From Pardosa pseudoannulata (lineage: Eukaryota; Arthropoda; Arachnida; Araneae; Lycosidae): DNA of 64,000 nt. This document shows, one piece after another, positions 52,904-64,000 of the stretch. The stretch lies in NCBI GenBank assembly GCA_032207245.1, contig CM063502.1, positions 134,323,573 to 134,387,572 of the forward strand. Reading direction: 5' to 3'. The notes under the pieces are model-generated. The model saw only the letters and a list, made by a program, of their open reading frames with translations. It was not told the DNA's origin and ran no database searches. The translations under genes and the position numbers were made by a program. Positions within the stretch are counted from its first letter, which is position 1. Every line of letters begins with the position of its first letter.

Positions 52904-55900
52904 AATTTGTATTCTTAAATTGATTCTAACATTAAACCCATTAAACCTTTTAGAGAATCTTAATAGTTTATTGTTAGTACCTAGTAATTTCAACTACTAC
53001 TGTAATTTTCTAATTATAAGAAAACTAATAAATTTGGTAAAAAATTTATTTATTTATTCGGCGCATTTATTTCTTATTTTATAAAAGAAAGAGGTCAATA
53101 AAAGAATCTTCAACGAGTTCATCCCATATGAAGTGGAATCAAATGTATGACTGAACTAAATCCGAATTAGATTTCATTACATGATCCCCAAAGTGTGTTT
53201 TATGCCAAAATCTATTAAGTGTTTGTTTGCCATATTTATGTTTAGAAAAAAGAGGAAATGGAAGCATCGATCTTTAGAGCTTTAAAATCCCTTCATAAAT
53301 CACCCCTATACGAGTGAAACAAATTTGGATATTAGACGCTGCATATAGCTAGCCTATCTATTTTTAAATAAGTTATATAAAACTAATTTAATACTGTACT
53401 AAATAAAATATGAATCGCGTAGTAAATTGAAACAAATCGCCCTGTTCAATATGAAAAATGCTGTTAAAATTATTTTAGCTAAGAATATATTTTTCTTTTA
53501 AGCTAGGATTTTTTTATAAATGTAAAAAGATAGTTTGTAGAGATTTTATACTTGTGGATTCACATTATTTGAATTAAGTACGACTGAAAACTTCAAAATA
53601 TCTAGTATTTGTATTATATCTTTTATAAAGTTTCTTTATAAAGAAATGGATTTTTTTATTTCGCATATACAATGCTTAACTGGTATTTTATAATCGTTTA
53701 TTCATTTGCAACCTTTTCTTGCAATGCTTTGTGTTTAAACAACATTTGCTGTTTAGTTTAAAATTAGATGTAAAAATAAAATTGTGCTATACCCATTCTG
53801 GTCTTAAAATGAACCAAATTAAAAACATGTTGCATATTTTCTATGAATACGTAAATCTATATTAAAGAATTAAATGTTCGCTATTTATACATTTATTATT
53901 TTATAGTACTTAAGAATAATAAAACGTTTGGTTATATTCATAATTATCATTATATACCAGTTACTGTCTACTTTCATCAATTTTGTCGATTTATATATTG
54001 TATTTTGTATATTGCATATATATGTACTCCACAACTTTATTTTAAGTTTAAAAAATATTTTAGTTTTCTCCCGTCTGAAATTCTTCACATCAGCAAAGAT
54101 TTAGTTAAATATATATTTTTGCTGCATATTTTATTTTTAAAGATTTAGGAAGGAAACGCAAAAAAAAGTTACAATTAAAAATGTTTTTGGGATATTTCAT
54201 GTGCGCTTATTGATAACAAATTACATACCTAATTTATTTTCAAATGACAGTCCGTATAATCCTGATAAATAATCCCTGCTTGATTCTAAAGATCTGTTTT
54301 TTTATTTTTAGTAAAGCTTAAACTTAGATAAACTTTTAGTTTTCTAAGTTTATCTTAGTTTTCTAAGTTTATCGAAAAATACAAATGTTGCGATTCAAGA
54401 CAGAGTAAAATGAGAAATATGAGAGATAGATTATTAATACGCTCTCTTGAAGAGATTTTGTTTCTGAATTTCTACAGACTGTGGATTAAAGTTTGTAAAA
54501 TTTATTGCATTTCAAAATAATCTATAGGGTGGTAGGATGCGATAAATTACAAATATATTTGTAGATATATAGATCTTTTTTCCTTCATTCAGTGAAATTC
54601 TATTCTGTCATAGGGTAAAAAACGAGTATATAAATTAAAAAAATATAGAAATTCCTTCTTGTTAGAGTTGTAACAGCTCAATAATTTTGCATGTTGAAGA
54701 TGGTTATGTGAACTATTATACGAATTGTGTTTATAACCCTACTGAAATTAAAATTCGTTTCATGTAGATTTGCTGTAAAAAGTGCAAATAACTTACAATG
54801 TTTGTAATTTATCTTTAAAGAGTAAATGTTCCAATTTCTATAGCAATCTATATTCATAGCAGAGCTGTAAAATTAAAATAGCGGTATTACTTATCAGATA
54901 AAGCAGAATAAATTTCTTCTTATCATGTATTAAAAATGTATAAAATAAATATATAAATATGTACTTCAGTTAATTTTCAAAATGTGTATTGTGATAAAAA
55001 TAGCAGAGTTTCTTCTAAGTAAATATTTTTATATGGGAAAGCTTCTTTTTCACTTCGCGATTTATTATTTTTACTGAAAACCTACCATTTTATAGACTGG
55101 AAATTCAATATAAATGTTAAAAAATATCGATTTTTCATGAACTTAAACATTAAACTTAAAACTGTCGCCTTAAGAACGTATTACACACACACTTGTACAT
55201 GTTGAAAAAACAACAGATTCAATTTATGATTCTTTTTTCCAATGATAAATACTTGGATATTTCATATGATATCGAAAAATTTTCAATTGGTTAAATTTTT
55301 TACCATACATTAGCCCAAATAAATCTGTTTAAAAATATTTGCTATTTCATAAGAAATCTGTGCATTCATCACCGGAAAAAATCATAAACTGAATCCACTG
55401 ATTTTTTAACACGTACAAGTTGACGTGTGACAAGGCTTTAAAAGGATGTTAATATAATGTATTTGTTGTTTGCTTTACAGTATTTTTAAAAATAATTTTA
55501 GTTTCACGCGAATGCTGCTTTCAAATACATCATCAATAAATGCAAAAATGAATAATCTAAAACTGGCTTTAATTTATCTTCTTATAACAATTGAATTAAC
55601 AAAAAATTTATCTCCATTTACGCTTATAGTTATTTTGAAAGAATTTATTATGGTTCTTTTGTTGTATATATGATATTTAATTTGATTAACAAGTTAAAAA
55701 TAATACTTGGTATTTAGAATTAATTTGAGAAATCTTTTATGCAATTAGAGAGAAAAAGGAAATATTCTTTTAATGTAATTTTAATAAATAAAGAAAAATC
55801 TAGTTATACGGAGAATTTATAGTATTGTTAAAAATTGAATCGAAATAGTATTTTTAGAAATTATGCCTTTGATAAGGCATAACTTCTAGAATGATGTCTA

Positions 55901-58576
55901 TGTTATAGTTTGGTTGGTGTTCAAATGCTCTGGCTATGCATTGGATCCAACATGTTTCTATAGTTATCTTTTTTATTAATGACTTCAGTGATATTCACGC
56001 TATAAATTGAATAAATTTGGCTACAAACCTGAAAATTTCCGACACAAAATTCTTCTGAGAAAGAAACCCCGAGAAAGTTATAATATTTGTATTTTATAGA
56101 ATGTTCTATCTGAAAATTTAATAAAATTAGGCTTGCTTCTCAGTCGAGTCCGTATAGATTCACCAGCAATAGAAAGGAGATTCCCTTGACATTGACAACA
56201 TGGAACTTGTCATCCCTTTAGCGTAGTGTTGTGTTTAGCTGATGTTTGTGGACTATATGCATAACCTTTACTGTGGTTTTTTGGTGTTTGAAATCTGGAT
56301 ATTTCATAAATTTCGGAACTGTTGTACATACAAAAGAATATTTTTTAAATTAAAATTTGCTGATTTTGGTGAATAATTACTCCAAATCGTAACATGTTGC
56401 TCATAACAATGTTTTACAAAATAGGTTGACTTGAGTTTTTTTCTTTCAAAAGTTATTGGTAAACCCAATGCTTTTAATATGCAGTGATTACATTGACCAA
56501 ATACATAGAGTGATGTAAATCCCTCAAATGCTCTTCTACATACTATGCTATATTAGAAAATGTTTAGTAATATGAATAATGAGCTTCGATAAGTTCTTGA
56601 AAAATTATATTAGATTCTTGCTGTTAGAAAACTGTTATTCATAGATCTCTGCCAGATAAAGCCTGGAAAAATAATTATGGCTGATTCGATTTACTATAAT
56701 TATGTCTGCTCAAATAACGAACAAAAGAGGTCAGAGAAATTTAATGAATAGTTACTAATAGTTGCAAAAATTATTTTCTGTCAATAACTTCGGAAAAAAT
56801 GTTCTCATGTTATCGAACAAATTAAGTTCCGTAAAGTAGGCCTACTAAAATATTTCAGGTAAGCTCCGAGTTATCAATCTGAATTGTTTATTTCGACTAT
56901 TATAATATTCAGATTAATGGATAGCTTTTAAAATTAGTCAAGAAAAGAAAATGATTACCTTGAACAATTCAATATAACTATTTGGTTAATGTTTGATTAT
57001 CTGTATTTATTGAATAAGTTATTTATATAGAATGCATAAGTAATACATTGCATACTTTACACTTTATAATGATCCTTCCACGAAATTTGACATCTTGAAA
57101 ATGCTAAAAGAAAATAAACTACTCATTATTATCCATCTAATATGTTGAAAAATAAACAGTTTGTGAGTATAAGACTGAAAATCATAATTATAGTATTGTA
57201 TTAACGATAGATTTAATCTCAGATTTTTCTTTATTATTCGCAAATTTCAGCAAAGAAATATTTTATTTTTCAAAAATCCTGCAATAAGAGCATTTATTTA
57301 TTCCTCTAAATTAAATCTACATTTAAATACATATTTATGAATAAAATAACTAACAAAATATTAAAACAATTTTGTTCAAGAAAAATAGTTGACAATTTAT
57401 TTTTACTTAGAATGTTTATTGATTAATTTCTTTTTCATTAAGAATAGTTTCATTTAATCCATTTTGATTATTCATTCATCCATTAACTATTCTAATTTTT
57501 TAGTTGCTTGAATTTTAAACGTAAAAGATCTGAATCAGAAACAATATAATTTAAAAAGAGTGGTAGGAATTTTCAAAAAATGAATTTAAACTAGGCATGT
57601 GTATCGAAGAAAGTGTTTTTTCAAAATGAGCTGAAATAGAATGCTGTTGTGAATTTTAACGTGGTATTTAAATTTTTTAAAAACTGATGAATCGGGAGTT
57701 TTTCCTTTTAATACTTGCTACAATTATTTCGTTTTTATCCCTTAACAATTTTTAAATAAAACAAAATTCTAGAATGACCCTTAAATTATTGATTTATCTT
57801 ACAGAAAAACGATCGTAAATCTCCTAATGTTTGAAGTTCCAAAAATTCCTTGAAGTCACAGAGCAAAAAAGTCCATTGTATCTTTACAAAGAATTTGCTC
57901 TCAAATTCGGATTCCTGGTTTTAAATTTATAGCCCCGTAATCACTAATCTTGAATATATATCATTTTGTTCTCCTTTTTTCATTACTAAAGTACCCAAAA
58001 TATATTAAGAAATGACTTAAGATCATATGACTTATTTCTAAAGTGGAATGAAAACTATAAATAATAATAAAATAATACTGATAGCATCAATGTTTAGGTT
58101 AAAAATGGTTCGAAATGGTGGAAGAATATAACTCTTTTCTATCATGCACAACCGCATAGAAAAGTGAATGAGATTTTATATCTCATGTGTAGGATTTATG
58201 AACTTTAGTAGAACTTATGATATAAAAATGTAATAAATAAAATATTTTAAGATTTATTAAATATTTAGCAGTTTATTTCTTCAATGTAATATGTTGTTGT
58301 ATTTAATAAATATACATAATCAAAATATTTTATATTGAAATGAATAATACAATTAAGTCCTTTGATAAAATATGAGTAAGAAGGCATAGTTAAAGTATTG
58401 GAAAATTTAAAAAACAAAACAAATCCTAGTTATGGTTTTAAGTGCTATATTCAACGTTCTGCAATTCAAGAGTTAGTTAACTGGGCTACTGCTTAAAGAT
58501 GGTTATCTATAACAATCTACACTAGTAGAAGAACACGAACCAGCTGACTGCTAGACAGTGGTTCGAGTATAGACAG
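52904..58576. other. No gene seen; long unique AT-rich stretch
   Basis: Nothing coding is recognised. Small structures only: a 19-bp unit repeated exactly twice at 54336-54373 (TTAGTTTTCTAAGTTTATC), and a short hairpin TTATGCCTT / AAGGCATAA at 55861-55882. 56120-56270 is less AT-rich. Frames at 53885-54088 (minus) and 55470-55673 (plus) look like chance. Confidence 0.3.
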
Positions 58577-58620
58577 TGGCTGAGATAATAGTGACAGACT
58601 AGACACTATTATCTCAGCCA
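58577..58620. other. Perfect 17-bp inverted repeat (hairpin)
   Basis: TGGCTGAGATAATAGTG (58577-58593), a 10-nt loop ACAGACTAGA, then CACTATTATCTCAGCCA (58604-58620). The arms match without error. It lies about 55 bp upstream of the SINE insertion. The loop and flank also share GACAGTGG / CTAGACA fragments, suggesting a small fold-back duplication. Confidence 0.85.
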
Positions 58621-58674
58621 TAATGAAGCCTGATTTTTAAGTTTAAACAATTCCGAAAAATACACATGCTCTTT

Positions 58675-58872
58675 CCTATTGGTTAAGGCGGAACGATGGC
58701 CGATTGGTTAGGGTGCTGACCTTCGGTACCCGAGTTCGTGGGTTCGAATCATACAAGGGCATGGATATTCGAAGCAGTTGGGTATCGGCTTTAAGCTGTA
58801 GGTCCCGGTCTCATTAGCCCTCGTGTTGCAAAAAGTAGACCGTAGCACTCCAAACCAAACCAAACCTATTGG
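58675..58872 (+). mobile_element. tRNA-derived SINE with target-site duplication
   Basis: The body is 58683-58864. The head is tRNA-like: A box TGGCCGATTGG at 58697-58707 and B box GGTTCGAATCA at 58741-58751, about 33 nt apart, which is RNA polymerase III promoter spacing. A non-tRNA body (CATGGATATTCGAAGCAGTT ... GTAGGTCCCGGTCTCATTAG ... GTAGCACTCC) follows, and it ends in a CCAAA repeat tail. CCTATTGG at 58675-58682 and 58865-58872 is the likely target-site duplication. G+C is far above the surroundings. No protein is encoded; mobilisation would need a LINE reverse transcriptase from elsewhere. The good duplication and intact boxes mark it as the youngest SINE here. Confidence 0.9.
58852..58866 (+). 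repeat. SINE 3' tail, CCAAA repeat
   Basis: Three CCAAA-type units close the SINE. The same motif, in complement, begins the minus-strand copies at 1972 and 2325. Confidence 0.85.
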
Positions 58873-61408
58873 CAAGAGTAATCATTTTTATAAAGGCAAT
58901 ATAGGAACTTAATATTTTCTTTGATTTCCAAATAATAAGCATTAAGCATATGACATAGTTGGGATTTGAGCATCTTTAGCATTTTCTATTCAAATTTTCC
59001 CCTATTTGGTATAGTTTTTAAGTATCAAATGTTGCGGAATTTATTTTAATTTAGTAAAATAAGCTATCCCATTTTACTTAACTTCCTGGACTTTTAAGAA
59101 AAATACTGCAATTTTTCGTGTTCACGTGACTTTTATTTACTTTCATTAATTTCTCTTGTTATTGTCCTTCTTGTTCTCTTGTTTACTTTTACTTATTTTA
59201 ATGCTATAATCCTTTTCATTTAATGACTTGAAATATTTGTCTTTTAAAGTTCTGTAGTAACTTTATCACTTCCGTACTTTAGGATTACATTTCTGATAAA
59301 TGATTACTGTTATATAAAATAATGATATGTTGGGAGTTATCAGAGTGGAGGTTTTGAAAAAAAATAGAAAATGTTTTTCCGTTTTTATTAAATTTTGCTG
59401 AGTTATTTTTTAAAATAATATTTACCGAGGAAGAATGCGTTCTGTCAAAAAATGATAAACTTATTTTCAGCCAATTTTGATTTTTTATAGCAGGCTTGCA
59501 TTTTTGGAAAATACGATGTTCTCCAGTTATGATTGAAATATTATGTATAAAAGCAGTAGCTTTAAATATTATTCTGGTATGAATAAACGAGTAAATGTTA
59601 AACATATTTATCTATGCACTGTGCTACATTAAAATCACTAATTTGTAGTCTTATTGCACAAATAAAATATTTTGAGGATCTAAAAACTATAGTGGCATTT
59701 ATCAAATGAATATTTTTCTAAATCAAACAAAAGTTGAACCTCGATCCTTCGTTTTCCAGGAGGACGAAATCGAAAATGATAAAATGTAGAAAATAGAAGT
59801 AGATTTGTGTGACTGTGAATAAATTATTTACAAAACTAAGTGTAAGTACATAACATTTTAAAAACTCCAACTTATAGTTAGTACGAGGTTTAAAATAAAC
59901 AAAATACAACCGATACAATCTGTGTGCAACTGGATAACTTGATTGCGAAGAAATTGCCATTCTATTCCCCCTATCTATATAACTATACTTCCACTGTCAG
60001 TTAACGCATGCTTAAATAATTTTATTTTGGCAAAAATAAACTGTTAATACGCATAAGATAGCTTTGCACAGTGAAGAAATCATAATCAAAAGTGACAAGG
60101 ATAGTAATAAACGTACGACAAAGATAGCTTCCCTTTTCACATACGAACGAAGCAGAGAAAAAGAAGAAATGACAAATTGATTGTGTATACAGGAATAGTT
60201 GGGTTTTTTGTTATTTTGTTTTAGTATACAATGGAAGCAATGACCCACAAGTCGGCAACAATATTAACCGTGACATAGAATGACGAGTTTGGGTCGTCAT
60301 TCATTTCCTGTAGCAGTGTAGACATTGACGATTCTACCTTGTCAAGAGCTCTTTTCGGCGGACGCCATGTAGTACATTATTAGATGACTCAGTTTCTGCT
60401 CTCATGAGTACATTATGGTTTATTTACAATGTTCAAGATGGCCACCTTCGTGTTTTCTCAACAGTACTAATAACAAATTTTCATCAACAAATCAATACAT
60501 CACATAGAAGCACAATGAAAGCAGTATTCAGTATAGCAGTGATCTAGCATGGCGAATGTCATACTAGGCAATGTATTAGACTTATAGAATCAAATATTAT
60601 GGCAATTTAAAAATAAAATGGTCACTTTCTCAGTTTGTTCAAAATTATTTGGAAATACATATGGCACCCTACCTGCTACTTACTTTAGCTATTGCTCATC
60701 ATTAATTGTTATTTTCTATTATAATTATAATTATTATTGGTCTGTATTCTCCTTACTCCTTTATACTTATAGCGTTGTAGCGTCATTGTTACACTCAGCA
60801 CGCAAATATTATGTATCTCAGAAGATTTCCATACCGAATCAGCGTTTCCCCTGCTTTTAACTTCTTAAGTAATTCAGCTTATTTTCTATTAATTCTATTT
60901 ATTTTATTTTATTTTTATTTTATATATTTCTTTCATTTTTCATTATTTATTTATTTATTTTTTTTAATTATTTTAAATTTCTTTTTCGCCTTTGAGTCTG
61001 TGGTAGATTATTCCCCAGGGCAACACCTGCAAGACGTACACACAATAGGGTAGGCTGCTAACTGAGGGTGCTCAAAGCTGTTTAGTTGAACTTAAGTAAA
61101 AAATAAGTTCAGAAGTAACAAATTCCGTATTATTTGGAAGTTAGATGGATAAAAATCCCTCTGGTGGTAAGGAAAATGTCCTTATGAGTATGAAATCTTT
61201 TCGCTACCTTCAGGATCTTAAGATATTCATACTGACAACTCTCGAAAATTTTACCAAAATGATATTTCAGAAATCACAAATCAAAAGGACCTTACATTTT
61301 TCACGAAAATGTCGAATGAGAGAAAAAAATGGCTTCTATATAAATTTTAATGAATCGAACTATCAATGTGGTAAAACGAATAAGGCGGGAATGAAACATC
61401 GATAATCT
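58873..61408. other. No gene called; somewhat less AT-rich from 59700 to 60560
   Basis: Minus-strand frames at 59285-59605 (106 codons), 59718-59960 and 60012-60248, and plus-strand frames at 60618-60860, 60811-61053 and 61145-61405, carry no recognised domain. A hairpin GAATGACGA / TCGTCATTC (60278-60302, 7-nt loop) lies in a GC-higher patch. 60860-60990 is T-rich low complexity, and 60990-61080 is a short GC-higher block. A gene edge could hide here but nothing decides it. Confidence 0.3.
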
Positions 61409-64000
61409 ATTAGGAATTCTATTTTATTTAAAGGACTGGGACTATCAGTACATTCTTCGAGTCTTCTTTAATAACAGTTTTCCCATTATTTATTCTATTT
61501 CAATTTTAAATCCATGAAAATGCTTCCAAATGTGCTGTTTACTGTAAAACATTATTACGAGGTTTTAAATGAAATTTTCTTTTCGGAACATCTTAATATT
61601 GAGACAGAGTTTTCATTTCAAAATGAAAAGAGATTACTAAGTTGGTTTTCCATAATTTATATTTGTTCATTCGTATTTCATTTATTATTTTCTACATCGA
61701 TTTAGTTCTTGTCTTTCATTGGATACAATCAAAAATATTTAATGTGTAATATACCATTTTTCTATAAACTAATCATCATAACCTAATCAAACTTTATATA
61801 TAATCAGAAAAATATCATTACAAAAATATTGCTGCATTTTTAACTAAAAGTTTTTTTAACTTAAACTAAATTACATTAATTCTATTTTATTAAAAAACTG
61901 ATGTATTCAATATTTTGCTTTAGTATTCTTTACTAACAGGTTTCAGGTTATTTATTCTATCCATGAAAATCCATGAAAATGCTTCCAAATGTGCTGTTTA
62001 CTGTGAAACATTGTTACGAAGTTTTAAATGCAATTTTCTTTTCAGAACATCTTAATATTGAGATAGATTTTTCATTTCAAAATGAAAAGGGATTACTAAC
62101 TTGGTATTTCATAATTCATATTTGGGCATTCGTATTTCATTTATTATTCTCTACATCGATTTAGTTCTTGTCTTTCATTGGATACAATCGAAAATATTTG
62201 ATATGTAATATACCTTTATTTCTATACACTAATCCCCATAATCTAATCAAACTTTATATAGAGTCAGAAAAATATCATTACAAAAATATTGCTGCATTTT
62301 TAACTAAAAGTTTAATTTTAACTTCAACTGAATTACACCAATTCTATTTTATTAAAAAACTGATGTATTCAATATATTGCTTTAGTATTCTTTAATAACA
62401 GGTTTCAGATTATTTATTCTATCCATGAAAATCCATGAAAATGCTTCCTAATGTTCTGTTTACTGTGAAACATTATTACGAGATTTTAAATGCAATTTTC
62501 TTTTCAGAACATCTTAATATTGAGATAGATTTTTCATTTCAAAATGAAAAGAGATTACTAACTTGGTATTTCATAATTCATATTTGGGCATTCGTATTTC
62601 ATTTATTATTTTCTACATAGATTTCTTTCTCGTCTTTCATTGGATACAATCGAAAATATTTAATATGTAATATACCATTTTTCTATACACTAATCACCAT
62701 AATCTAATCAAACTTTATATGCTGTCAGAAAAATATCATTACAAAAATATTCCTTCTTTTTATAAGTAAATTTTTTTTTAATTTCAACTAAATTACACTA
62801 ATTCTATTTTATTAAAAACCTGATGTATTCAATATATTGTTTTAGTATTTTTAATAATATCTTTCAGATTATTTATTAATTTTCTTTTCGGTATATCTTA
62901 ATATTGAGATAGATTTTTCATTTCAAAATGAAAAGAGATTTCTAAGTTGGTTTTTCATAATTTATATTTGGGCATTCGTATTTCATTTATTGTTTTCTAC
63001 ATCGATTTAGTTCTTGTTTTTCAATGGATACAATCGAAAATATTTAATAAGTAATATACCATTTTTCTATAAACTAATCATCATAACCTAATCACACTTT
63101 ATATATAGCCAGAAAAATATCATTACAAAATTATTGATGCATTTTTAACAAAAAGTTTTTTTAACTTCAACTAAATTACACTAATTCTATTTTATTAAAA
63201 AGCTGATGTATTCAATATATTGCTTTAGTGTTTTTTAATAACAGGTTTCAGATTATTTATTCTATCCATGAAAATCCATGAAAATGCTTCCAAATGTGCT
63301 GTTTACTGTGAAACATTATTACGAGGTTTTAAATGCAATTTTCTTTTCGGAACATCTTAATATTGAGATAGAGTTTTCATTTCAAAATGAAAAGAGGTTA
63401 CTAACTTGGTTTTTTATAATTTATATTTTTTCATTTGTATTTCATTTATTATTTTCTACATCGATTTAGTTCTTGACTTTCATTGGATACAATCGAAAAT
63501 ATTTAATATGTAATATACCATTTTTCTATACACTAATCACCATAATCTAATCAAACTTTATATAAAGTCAGAAAAATATCATTTCAAAAATATTGCCTCG
63601 TTTTTTAACTAAAAGTTTTTTTTAAACTTTAACTAAATTACACTATTTCTATTTTATTAAAAAACTGATATATTCAATATATTGCTTTAGTGTTCTTTAA
63701 TAACAGGTTTCAGATTATTTATTCTATCCATGAAAATCCATGAAAATGCTTCCAAATGTGCTGTTTACTGTGAAACATTATTACGAGGTTTTAAATGCAA
63801 TTTTCTTTTCGGAACATCTTAATATTGAGATAGAGTTTTCATTTCAAAATGAAAAGAGGTTACTAAGTTGGTTTTCCATAATTTATATTTGTTCATTCGT
63901 ATTTCATTTATTATTTTCTACATCGATTTAGTTCTTGTCTTTCATTGGATACAATCAAAAATATTTAATGTGTAATATACCATTTTTCTATAAACTAATC
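61409..64000. repeat. Satellite-like array, ~460-bp unit with a recurrent 63-codon frame, open at the window end
   Basis: Units recur with the ATG of the frame at 61514, 61973, 62435, 63278 and 63740. A sixth unit between (about 62870-63007) has lost the frame's start. The frame reads MKMLPNVLFTVKH...FHLLFSTSI, with a hydrophobic C-terminal half. The unit tail contains CTTTCATTGGATACAATC and AGAAAAATATCATTACAAAA. Between the first two units I count 15 differences in the frame, 11 of them changing the amino acid, so protein-level constraint is not supported. The last unit matches the first better than its neighbours. The array continues past the end. Confidence 0.92.

Noticed and set aside
58688..58760. 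A functional tRNA gene
   Set aside because: The head lacks a clean cloverleaf and acceptor pairing and is followed by a SINE body, tail and target duplication.
59285..59605. 106-codon minus-strand frame
   Set aside because: Length is near the chance maximum for this composition; no motif, splice context or homology is recognised.

Overview
This window is AT-rich animal nuclear DNA with no recognisable protein-coding gene. Nothing looks bacterial: there are no operons, no ribosome-binding-site pattern and no CRISPR array. tRNA-derived SINEs with a CCAAA-type tail, TTAA-flanked inverted-repeat transposons, long (TA)n/(CA)n microsatellites and abundant short tandem arrays point to an arthropod. 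The SINE style suggests an arachnid, but that is inference from memory and not proven. The window reads as intergenic DNA or the inside of a very long intron. The longest non-repetitive open frames (115 and 106 codons) are about what chance gives in 64 kb of such AT-rich sequence.

Layout. 0-3.3 kb: TA microsatellites, one copy of a 490-bp repeat flanked by microsatellites, and three decayed tRNA-like SINE heads on the minus strand. 3.3-11.9 kb: mostly unique AT-rich DNA with one diverged direct repeat pair. 11.9-19.95 kb: three tandem arrays (274-bp, 235-bp and 356-bp units), separated by an extremely AT-rich stretch and a C-poor stretch. 22.7-24.95 kb: a cluster of microsatellites holding the second 490-bp repeat copy and a 310-bp palindrome around an AT run. 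25.3-26.1 kb and 51.95-52.9 kb: two copies of one TTAA-flanked inverted-repeat transposon. 27.2-28.7 kb: a six-copy 250-bp array. 29.7-32.1 kb: two older arrays (410 and 309 bp). 33.98-34.59 kb: a piggyBac-like non-autonomous element. 40.6-41.3 kb: a third TTAA-flanked family. 43.2-50.6 kb: three two-copy duplications. 58.7 kb: an intact-looking SINE with a target-site duplication, beside a perfect hairpin. 61.4 kb to the end: a 460-bp satellite whose unit carries a 63-codon open frame; it runs off the window.

How it works together: there is no pathway to describe. Two processes explain most of what can be seen. One is insertion of short non-autonomous elements (SINEs and TTAA-targeting DNA elements). 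The other is repeated local tandem duplication of unrelated 230-610 bp segments. The best coding leads are a 261-bp minus-strand open block with splice-like edges near 40.1 kb and a 37-bp possible microexon at 31.44 kb behind an unusually strong polypyrimidine tract. Both are tentative.
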